Origin: Aegilops tauschii subsp. strangulata
Lineage: Eukaryota; Streptophyta; Magnoliopsida; Poales; Poaceae
Direction: 5' to 3'
Assembly (NCBI RefSeq): GCF_002575655.3
Contig: NC_053037.3
Span: 570,316,880 to 570,380,879, forward strand
DNA: 64,000 nt
This document shows positions 55,094-64,000 of the stretch, piece by piece. A program made the translations under genes and the position numbers. The stretch's first letter is position 1, and every line of letters starts with the position of its first letter. The notes under the pieces are model-generated. The model made no database searches. It saw only the letters and a list, made by a program, of their open reading frames with translations, and was not told where the DNA came from.

Positions 55094-55562
55094 TGTCGGT
55101 GTCAAAACCGGCGGATCTCGGGTAGGGGGTCCCAAACTGTGCGTCTAAGGCGGATGGTAACAGGAGGCGGGGGACACGATGTTTACCCAGGTTCAGGCCC
55201 TCTCGATGGAGGTAATACCCTACTTCCTGCTTGATTGATCTTGAAGATATGAGTATTACAAGAGTTGATCTACCACGAGATCGTAGAGGCTAAACCCTAG
55301 AAGCTAGCCTATGGTATGATTGTTGTTGTCCTACGGAGTAAACCCTCTGGTTTATATAGACACCGGAGGAGGCTAGGGTTACACAGTGTCGGTTACAAGG
55401 GAGGAGATCTACATATCCGTATTGCCAAGCTTGCCTTCCACGCCAAGGAGAGTCCCATCCGGACATGGGACGAAGTCTTCAATCTTGTATCTTCATAGTC
55501 CAACAGTCCGGCTAAAGTATATAGTCCGGCTATCCGAGGACCCCTAATCCAGGATTCCCTCA
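55094..55562 (-). repeat. 3' LTR of element E
   Basis: 469 bp with TG...CA ends, starting directly in the gag/protease region of element D. The start is a very common Triticeae Gypsy LTR sequence. Confidence 0.75.
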
Positions 55563-55993
55563 GTAGCCCCTGAACCAGGCTTCAATGACGATGAGTCCGG
55601 CGCGCAGATTGTCTTCGGCATTGCAAGGCGGGTTCCTCCTCCGAATACTCCATAGAAGGTTTTGAACACAAGGATAGTGTCCGGCTCTGCAAAACAAATT
55701 CCACATACCACCATAGAGAGAATAATATTTCCACAAATCCAATCTGCTGACACATTCTATAGCGTGACATCACACCACGGCCCGGTCATTATTCGAACCG
55801 TTTTTCACAACCAGCCACTGCACATATCGCGAGGCTGTTTTCTTGGCACGTCTTGTCGAAGCAGAGATCGTGTCCCCTTATCACGGGATTCTCATCAATA
55901 CAGGTGTGGGTAACCCAACCGCGCCATCAATTACGGCGCTTGGGGAATAAGCGATTTTACCAGGCAAGTGGGGAGGCGCAGAATCCCTGCTGC

Positions 55994-56001
55994 CTTTATA
56001 A
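55994..56001 (+). promoter_or_regulatory. TATA-like box before the antisense gene of element E
   Basis: tttataag lies about 120 bases upstream of the ATG at 56116, in a suitable position for a short 5' UTR on the plus strand. Confidence 0.4.
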
Positions 56002-56115
56002 GGGGATAAGGACTCCCTTTCGCACCCACGCTTTCTACTTCCCGATTCATTCCCCTCCGCCCAAGCTCCAGCGCCCAAGCGTTCATCTTCTCTACCCACA
56101 AAAGGCCTTCCGAAG

Positions 56116-59100
56116 ATGTCCGGATCCGGAGCAAGAGGCAAATGGATGGCCTCTACCGTCCGAGAGAAGGATATCAAAAAGCTTCGGGAGGCCGGGCCAA
56201 GAAAATCAGCCACCGTCTCCCGACGGCGGGACAGATCGTCCCTACTCCGGAACCCCACGAGAGGGTTGTATTCATCCCTCACTTTGTCCGCAGGCTAGGG
56301 TTTCCCCTCCACCCTTTCGTTCGCGGCATCATGTATTACTATGGTATCGATCTTCATGATCTGTCCCCTAATTCCTTCCTCAACATCTCGACATTCATTG
56401 TCGTGTGCGAGGCTTTTCTCCGCATCTCGCCGCACTTTGGTTTATGGCTGAAGATTTTTAATGTGAAGCCCAAGGTGGTGGGCGGCGAGCACGCCGAGTG
56501 CGGGGGCGCTATGGTGAGCAAGATGCCCAATGTCATATGGCCAACAGGAACCTTTAATGATTCTGTCAAGGAGTGGCAACAACAGTGGTTTTATATCACT
56601 GAGCCGCGCGGCACGGAATGGGCCGCCTCTCCCGAGTTTCGATCCGGTGCCCCCCTGCGGCTTACATCCTGGGTCAGGAAGGGCCTGGACTGGTCCTCGT
56701 CCGACGAACTGTCGGTGCTCCAGACGCGCGTTAAAGATATGGGAGACAAGAACATTGAACTTGTCAATGTGGTCCAGGTGATGTTAGTTCGCCGGATCCT
56801 GCCTTGTCAACACCGGACTTGCAATCTATGGGAATTCGATCCGGCCAGGCACCAAACCTTGCGAGAGCTTTTCGGCTCCTTGCACAAGGACATCTGGAAG
56901 GTGCTTTTCAAGTCCAGCAAATCATGGCCGGACTCCGCCGAGGACCGCCAGTACCAACTGTCCGGCCCTGCAAGTTCGGTAAGTCATCAAACTTTTTGTC
57001 CGCGTAACCCAAAGGAAACGCTTAACATGTTTTATACAACTCTCCCAGGGCTGGACGAAGAAGGCGGAGCAGATCCATTGTCCGGCCCTGCTGCCCGAAG
57101 AACCGGCCATCCCACTTCTGACGAAGATGCTGGTCCCGGCGCCTTACAAGGTGCCGAAAAAGACGGCCGAGAAGGAGGCCAAAAGGACCCGGGGCGGCCT
57201 TCGTCGCCGCGGCACTTCGGACACGACATCCGAAGGCTCTGATGCCCGTTCTGCCTCCGAAGAGGACAAGGAGGAGGAGGAAGATGAATCCCCTGCGGGG
57301 GGAAGAAAGAAGAGGACGGCCTCCGTACACCTGGAGGCCGAGCTGCCCAAAAGGGGAAAGGCTCCTCTTCCGGAGGAGTCCACTGCCGCCGCCGACAGCG
57401 GCCCGGCATGGGATCCCAGGGCCCAGCCCCTGGTGACCTCGTAAGTATATAAAATCCGAGTATGTTTTAGGCGTCCAGACTCATCATGGCATAGTATTTT
57501 AACCTAAGCCATATTTTTTGTAGTCCGGCGAGGTCCCGTACCAAACAATCCTCATCAAAGGATTCGCTGAGCTCGGACGCAATGGAGAGCGGGACGCCCC
57601 CAAAGACCCCTTCCTCCAAACAGGTGCATAACACCGAGGCTTCGTCTCAGAAGGACCCCGACCAAGGAGGAGAGGAAAAGACCGTGAAGGCGGCGCCTGG
57701 AAGTCAAACTTCAAGGGCCGAACACATGGGGGAGAAAATTCCCATGGGAGCTGACGGCGGGGGCCATCTTGGATTCGGCTCCCAGCCGGGTGCAGTTCCG
57801 GAGACCAATACGGCTCCAGAATCAGGCAGGCGGCCTCTCCCAGCTCGAGGAGGCATACCGGCAACCTCTGTCCAACCAGAGGTGTCGGATGCCTTGTTGG
57901 TGGCGCTGAAGAGCGCCTCCATCGTCGATGAGCACCGTGCCCATATGGGTGCGGTGATTGAGAAGATTCAGTCTGCTGAGAATGGACTGAATGGAGCCTG
58001 TATCAGCCTTATAAAAGGCTTTGAGGTATGTTTTATGAGTGTTCAAAGAGTGTCATAGTATAGATAGTAGCCCCTGATACACTGTTCGGTGAAAGAAAGA
58101 ACCGGACAGAGGATCGAATTTATGTTCGCAGGAAGACTCATTGAATGACATCTATTTCTCTTCTGTGATAAGCAGGCGTCTGTAGCGGCTACTGCCTCTC
58201 ATGCTGCGGAGATCTCCGGACTGAATCAAAGTCTGGAGCGGGCCAAAGAAGAACTTGGCCAATTGAAAATGCAGTTGAGAGATAAACAAGGTATGCACAA
58301 GTCTTGTTCGCGTTTATTGCGAATGAATTTTCAGTATGAAATAAGCTTCATGATTTGCGCTAGGGATTGTGACCGAAGTCGAGGCCCTTAAGAAGGCTGT
58401 GGCCGAGGCCGAGAAAAAGGCAGCCACAGAGCAGGCTCTTCGTGAGAAGCACGAGGCCAGGGTTATTAAAGCTGAGCAGGAGCTGCAAGAGGCCGTGAGG
58501 AAATGCAAGACCTTGGAGCAGAGTTTAACGGAGAAAGAATCCGAACTCACCAAGGCACATCAGGCCACGAGCGATGCCCGGGGGGAAACCCAAAGCGCCC
58601 TGCAGGGGATCCAAGAGGCGAGAAAGATCACGGCGGGTAAGGCTTTTTCCATGTAAAGCAAGTATTTGAGGGGAAAACTATGTTTCTGATTTTGAATCCG
58701 GATTTCTCAGGGGTTTTTGCCGAGCTGCCCCGCAGCATATCAGATGCTGCCCAATTCTACCGAGCCGAAGAAAGGAACACTGCGGATAAGCTCTTCTGGT
58801 CGCAGTATTTGGCACCGAATTATCCGGTGCCTTTTGCCGATCAACTGAAACAGCTAATCGAACTGCATAAGGCGGCGGAACTAGCCATGAAAGATTTGGT
58901 TATCCGGCTATGGCCTGCCGAGCCGATTCCAAGTAGTTACTTCGGGCTCGTGAAGCGGCTTGTAAGTGCTTGCCCTTGACTTAACGTCATCAAGCGGTCG
59001 GTCTGCATAGAAGGTGCGCGAATGGCCTTCGCCCGCGCAAAGGTGCACTGGGGAAGATGGATGCCGAGAAGTTGATTACCGAAGGGCCGCCAGAGGGGAA

Positions 59101-59194
59101 GGAGCATCGCAAGCCCGAATTATATTACGAAAGTGTCCTAAAAGGATCCTACCTTGCAGCGGAGCTATGCACCAAGGACATTATATTTCCATGA
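56116..59194 (+). pseudogene. Antisense multi-exon gene of element E (putative gypsy-type transposon domain)
   Basis: Exons 56116-56978, 57049-57440, 57524-58025, 58176-58290, 58364-58636 and 58711-59194 join with GT-AG introns and consistent phases. The start reads MSGSGARGKWMASTVREK. Exon 1 holds the domain known as putative gypsy-type transposon (HERVVFIPHFVRRLGFPLHP, MYYYGIDLHDLSPNSFLNIS). Exons 2-3 are charged and disordered, with a Glu-rich run and GGRKKRTAS. Exons 4-5 look like a coiled coil (VEALKKAVAEAEKKAATEQA). The last exon reads LPRSISDAAQFYRAEERNTA and ends with KDIIFP. Lesions: a small deletion near 56199, a TGA at 58977-58979, and an extra base near 59054. The family's role is unknown. 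Confidence 0.7.
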
Positions 59195-59406
59195 ATGCTA
59201 ATCATGTTGTCCTTTGTAATGTTTGAACAAGGTCATTTATTTATTGCCTGTTATATAAAAGTTTACCCTCCTGTGCGGCCGTTTTATATGTTAAACCTGA
59301 GAGTTGGCCAGTCGTCGGCTTCTGCCCCCACGTAAGAAGTACGGGGGTGTTCGGGATAAACCTGAGCACTCTTTATCCCAGTTTTGGGTCCTTCGAAGGA
59401 GGTGCT

Positions 59407-60991
59407 TGATACGTCTCCAACGTATCTATAATTTTTGATTGCTCCATGCTATATTATCTACTGTTTTGGACATTATTGGGCTTTATTATTCACTTTTATA
59501 TTATTTTTGGGACTAACCTATTAACCGGAGGCCCAGTCCAGAATTGTTGTTTTTTGCCTATTTCAGAGTTTCGCAGAAAAAGAATATCAAACGGAGTCCA
59601 AATGGAATGAAACCTTCGGGAACGTGATTTTTGGAACGAACAAGATCCAGGAGACTTGGACCCTATGTCAAGCAACCAACAGGGAAGCCACGAGGTAGGG
59701 GGGCGCGCCTACCCCCCCAGGGTGCGCCCTCCACCCTCGTGGGCCCCCTGTTGCTCCACCGACGTACTCCTTCCTCCTATATATACCTACGTACCCCCAA
59801 ATGATCAGATATGGAGCCAAAAACCTAATTCCACCGCCGCAACCTTCTGTACCCACGAGATCCCATCTTGGGGCCTGTTCCGGAGCTCTGCCGGAGGGGG
59901 CATCCATCACGGAGGGCTTCTACATCAACACCATAGCCTCTCCGATGAAGTGTGAGTAGTTTACCTCAGACCTTCGGGTCCATAGTTAGTAGCTAGATGG
60001 CTTTCTCTCTCTTTTTGGATCTCAATACAATGTTCTCCCCCTCTCTCGTGGAGATCTATTCGATGTAATCTTCTTTTGCGGTGTGTTTGTTGAGACCGAT
60101 GAATTGTGGGTTTATGATCAAGTTTATCTATGAACAATATTTGAATCTTCTCTGAATTCTTTTATGTATGATTGGTTATCTTTGCAAGTCTCTTCGAATT
60201 ATCAGTTTGGTTTGCCTACTAGATTGATCTTTCTTGCAATGGGAGAAGTGCTTAGCTTTGGGTTCAATCTTGCAGTGTCCTTTCCCAGTGACAGTAGGGG
60301 CAGCAAGGCACGTATAGTATTGTTGCCATCCAGGATAACAACATGGTTTTTTTATCATATTGCATGAATTTATCCCTCTACATCATGTCATCTTGCTTAA
60401 GGCGTTACTCTATTCTTATGAACTTAATACTCTAGATGCATGCTGGATAGCGGTCGATGTGTGGAGTAATAGTAGTAGATGCAGGCAGGAGTCGGTCTAC
60501 TTGTCTCGGACGTGATGCCCATATACATGATCATACCTAGATATTCTCATAACTATGCTCAATTCTGTCAATTGCTCAATAGTAATTTGTTCACCCACCG
60601 TAGAATACTTATGCTCTCGAGAGAAGCCACTAGTGAAACCTATGGCCCCCGGGTCTATCTTCATCATATTAATCTTCCAACACTTAGTTATTTCCATTGC
60701 CTTTTACTTTGGTTTTATTTTACTTTGCATCTTTATCATAAAAATACCAAAAATATTATCCTATCATATCTACAGATCTCACTCTCGTAAGTGACCGTGT
60801 AGGGATTGACAACCCCTTATCGCGTTGGTTGCAAGGATTTATTTGTTTTGTGTAGGTACGAGGGACTCGCGCGTAGCCTCCTACTGGATTGATACCTTGG
60901 TTCTCAAAAACTGAGGGAAATACTTACGCTACTGTGCTGCATCACCCTTTCCTCTTCAAGGGAAAACCAACGCAGTTCTCAAGAGGTAGCA
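59407..60991 (+). mobile_element. Gypsy solo LTR in element E (1585 bp)
   Basis: Starts tgatacgtctccaacgtatc and ends cgcagttctcaagaggtagca; GTGCT lies directly outside both ends (59402-59406 and 60992-60996). There is no second LTR or coding region, so this is a solo LTR. Its start is related to that of the solo LTR at 33331 but the two differ along their length. Confidence 0.92.
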
Positions 60992-60996
60992 GTGCT

Positions 60997-61893
60997 CAGC
61001 ACAACGAACCAGGCAATCGGACTATAGGGCTTTATCACTCTCACTTAGCCATAGGAGCTTTAGTAAGGTAGGCGCAGCCCCTGGTGTTCGGAAGATAGTA
61101 TTAGGGGCTCTATGAGCACCTGATCGGAAGAAAAACCGATCCATCGCACGCTGCATTGGTTATGGCATTATGCGGGAGAAATCCTTAAAGATTTTGTGAC
61201 CTCTCGAACAGCTGACCAGCTCTCGCCGTATCATGCCAATCAGTTTTCATGACAGGCAGTTTTCGGCTTTCTCTACTGAGGTGCTCGTCCGGAAGAACCG
61301 GGACACAATCGCAGTAGTTCTCCCAGTGCTACCTTAGCCGATATAGCGGAACGTAAGGTACCAAAACATGGGAGCCGGGCAAACCCAACTATTGACCCAA
61401 GACATGATTCGGAGCTGATGCATATAATGCTATAGGTTCGGGGTGCCGAACTTCCATGAAGGTGTTCGGACTTTATTGCCGTGTTATGGGTAAAGTGAAG
61501 CCCCTGGCATATTTTAAGGCATATCGCTGTGTACGGATGCCACTTGACAAAAGAATTTCAATAAGAAATAACAGCAGGTAAGCGTCATATAAATCCACAT
61601 GTTGTATTTGAATAGTATGTCTATGCGTATGAGTACAGGTAATGTGATAAAAAAGGAATATGGTTGCGGAACCTGCTCAGACCAGGGGGAAGAAGCTGAG
61701 TGCGGATCCATAATATAGCCGGATGGTCATTGCGGGGAATGTCTAAGGATTCCCTTGCGCGTTCAAGCTGCCTCCGTATAGCCCGTCTTGGTCGGCGCGA
61801 AGGTGAACCTGCGAAGGAAATGTAAGAAATGTTTGCGTGCCGGAGAGCGGTTGAGCCGCTGAGTGCGGCCTATCCTGGCCTTCGCCGGAGTGT
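60997..61893 (-). other. Non-coding part of element E between protease and antisense gene
   Basis: No RT, RNase H or integrase motif was found in any frame. This is where an autonomous relative would carry them. Confidence 0.5.
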
Positions 61894-64000
61894 TTAATTG
61901 AGCTCTGGACGAGCCGGGCTATCCTTCCGCGAAGTAGTTCGGAGTCCCTTGACGGTGTCCGGGAGCCTGGACGTCGACTCGAGGTTCGGCTGCAAGGTGC
62001 TGCTCGTTGCTTCTGCTGCTAAGGCAGTGGTGTACTTGTTGGTGCCGAGGGAAGGTTCGGCCTTGCCATTGACCGTGATAACGCCGCGTGGACCGGGCAT
62101 CTTGAGTTTACGGTAGGCGTAATGTGGCACCGCGTTGAATCGAGCGAACGCGGTTCGTCCGAGCAGTGCTTGATAATCACTGCGGAAAGGGACGATTTCG
62201 AAGATTAACTCTTCGGTACGGTAATTTTCTGGTGATCCGAAGACTACCTAAAGGGCAATGGAGCCTGTACAACTGGCTGCCACACCTGGTATAATGCCTC
62301 TGAAAGTGGCTTTAGTGGGTTTGATCACCGAATGATCGATGCCCATCTTGCGCACTGTGTCCTGGTAAAGCAGATTTAGACTGCTGCCGCCGTCCATAAG
62401 GACTCGAGTGAGGTGGAACCCGTCAACTATTGGGTCGAGGACTAGTGCAGCTGGATTGCCCTGATTGGCGTTAACCGGACGATCCGTGCGGCTGAAGGTG
62501 ACCGGCCCTAGTTTATATTGTGGGACGACTAGTTTCATTAAGTCGGCATCCCTAAGGGTGCATATCCGGTCCGAGTTGGGAATTTGTGTGGTATTTACCA
62601 CATTCACAGATTGAATATGCGGGGGAAATTTCTTTTGCCCTCCTATATTCGGTGATCTGGGCTCTTCGTCGCCATCATCGCTTTGAGACCCCCCTTCTCC
62701 GTTTTTGGCGCCTGCCCTGCCGGCTTGTTTGAAGACCCTGCATTCTCTATTGGTATGGGTGGTTGGCGTTCCTGGGGTGCCATGAATTTGGCATTGGCGA
62801 TCGAGTATGCGGTCCAGACTGGATGGACCCGAATTGTTATTTTTGGGTGGCCCTTTCCGCTGACCGGATTTTGAGCCCCTAAACCCGGCATTAACTGCCG
62901 TATTTTCGGCGTTTTCACCATATTTGCGGCGCTTGTGTTTGTTGCGTCGTGGTTGCCGTTGCTATCCCTGGCCTCTGACATGCCAGGTTTGCTTGCTGTA
63001 TTGTTACTACGAGCCAACCAGCTATCTTCGCCCGCGCAAAAGCGGGTCATAAGTGTCGTGAGGGCTGCCATGGATTTTGGCTTCTCCTGGCCGAGGTGCC
63101 GGGTGAGCCACTCGTCACGGATGTTATGCTTAAATGCCGCTAAGGCCTCTGCATCCGGACAGTCGACAATTTGGTTCTTCTTAGTTAGGAACCGGGTCCA
63201 GAATTTCCTGGCCGATTCCCCTGGCTGCTGAGTTATATGACTTAAATCGTCAGCATCCGGCGGTCGCACATAAGTGCATTGGAAATTGTCCAGGAATGCA
63301 TCTGCGAGGCTCTCCCAGCTTCCGATGGAGTTTGCCGGCAAGCTATTGAGCCAATGCCGAGCTGGCCCTTTGAGTTTTAGCGGGAGATACTTGATGGCAT
63401 GTAGATCATCCCCGCGAGCCATGTGAATGTGGAGGAAGAAGTCTTCCATCCATACCGCGGGGTCTGTAGTACCATCATATGATTCAATGTTTACGGGTTT
63501 AAAACCCTCTGGGAATTCGTGATCCATTACTTCGTCAGTGAAGCATAGGGGGTGTGCGGCGCCTCTGTGCCGGGCTATATCATGACGCAGTTCATACGAG
63601 TCTTGTCTGCTGTATTCGGCCTGGCCGGATTTGCTTTTAGTATATCCGGCGTGACGGTCATCGTCCCGCATTGGGGCGCGCCCCCGTGATCCGTAGATCG
63701 ATCTTGCACGTTTTGCTTTGTTTTCCAATACGTCTCGCAGGTCCCGCGTGTTGCCCCGAGCCTTGGTATTTTTTTTGAATGGCGGCGGGGTGCGGGCTGG
63801 ACTTCGGGCTGATATGCCATTCTGTCTCGGCCGCAGGGTGGCCGATCAGCCGCATCATACGCTGGTGATGTGGGTTTCAATGCTTCCTCCTCGAGTTGGG
63901 GTAGCAACCTGCGCTTTGGGTGACTCTTGGTTGGGCGCTCGAGTTCGTATTCCTCGGCCGTCAGGACTTCGGTCCATCTATCCGCTAGCAGATCTTGATC
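61894..64000 (-). pseudogene. Gypsy gag-protease pseudogene of element E, 5' end outside the window
   Basis: On the minus strand, 63728-62643 holds the gag domain (HPLCFTDEVMDHEFPEGFKP, KYLPLKLKGPARHWLNSL, FWTRFLTKKNQIVDCPDAEA). The frame shifts near 62940 and the protein continues at 62607-62248 with the protease (VLMDGGSSLNLLYQDTVRKM). It hits a stop at 62248, and the same protein resumes downstream (LGRTAFARFNAVPHYAY near 62110-62160), ending at 61894. A further shift near 63800 separates the N-terminal part. The protease triad reads D-G-G, unusual compared with D-S/T-G, though relatives I recall share it. No RT follows. Confidence 0.75.

Larger units (their letters stand above)
51089..64000 (+). 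mobile_element. Element D: BARE/WIS/Angela-type Copia retrotransposon, interrupted and cut by the window end
   Basis: The LTR (51089-52831) starts tgaaggaaatatgccctaga and ends attccccaaca, both characteristic of the BARE/WIS/Angela group. It is followed by a primer-binding site, a leader and a decayed gag. At 55093 the element is broken by insertion of Gypsy element E; the rest of D must lie to the right of the window. The left flank accct is the candidate target duplication. Confidence 0.85.
55094..64000 (-). mobile_element. Element E: non-autonomous Gypsy retrotransposon with an antisense gene, minus strand
   Basis: The 3' LTR (55094-55562) starts tgtcggtgtcaaaaccggcg and ends aggattccctca. 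A purine-rich stretch (caggggctac on the minus strand) adjoins it. From the right, the minus strand encodes gag and a protease that ends at 61894 with no RT, RNase H or integrase. Between it and the 3' LTR a multi-exon gene lies on the opposite strand. An antisense ORF between pol and the 3' LTR is known from the Tat/Retand lineage. The 5' LTR is outside the window. The left flank in element D is ccaag. Confidence 0.75.

Noticed and set aside
59407..60991. Several 60-100 residue frames in the solo LTR
   Set aside because: Random frames in an LTR with defined ends and target duplication.

Overview
The window looks like Triticeae grass nuclear DNA (wheat, Aegilops or a close relative). It is mostly nested transposable elements with only a few host-type genes. 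The inference rests on a BARE/WIS/Angela-type Copia LTR, Athila/Sabrina-like and other Gypsy LTRs, Sirevirus-type Copia elements, Stowaway MITEs, and grass-expanded gene families (F-box/FBD, DUF1618). Family names are recalled from knowledge of Triticeae repeats; no search was run.

Layout. 1-17317: a minus-strand Sirevirus-type Copia element (A) with only a decayed gag; its right LTR is split by a plus-strand Athila/Sabrina-like Gypsy element (F, 6713-15913) with an intact 924-residue gag-protease ORF. 17318-19188: a LINE scrap and a decayed PIF/Harbinger ORF1. 19436-21430: an F-box/FBD gene on the plus strand. 21431-25929: intergenic DNA with three MITEs and an inverted, damaged, partly chimeric FBD copy (24451-25208). 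25930-27598: a CACTA end and a LINE endonuclease fragment. 27602-44942: three gene-bearing non-autonomous TIR elements (H1, H2, H3) with PIF/Harbinger-like ends. H2 is split by a full-length minus-strand Sirevirus-type element (B, 29984-42348, TSD GCCGG). B holds a Gypsy solo LTR (TSD CATAT), which holds a small CACTA element (TSD CTT). H3 carries an intact AP2/ERF-like ORF. 45160-45425: a long foldback. 46464-48954: a six-exon DUF1618 gene on the minus strand with a frameshift near its start. 49480-50340: LINE reverse-transcriptase remains. 51089-64000: a BARE/Angela-type element (D) entered by a minus-strand non-autonomous Gypsy element (E, from 55094), which carries gag-protease on one strand, a spliced antisense ORF on the other, and a later solo LTR (59407-60991, TSD GTGCT).

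How it fits together. Little here is a cooperating gene set. The history is one of insertion, deletion and decay, readable from target-site duplications. The most interesting cargo is the set of protein-coding non-autonomous TIR elements. H1-H3 share the terminal motif GAGCATCTCCA with one another and closely with the end of the local Harbinger ORF1 relic. One carries a plant transcription-factor domain and two carry a recurrent uncharacterised grass ORF. The second is the intron-containing antisense gene of element E, with its own TATA box. The two or three host loci (FBD, inverted FBD copy, DUF1618) all show lesions, so their functionality needs transcript evidence.
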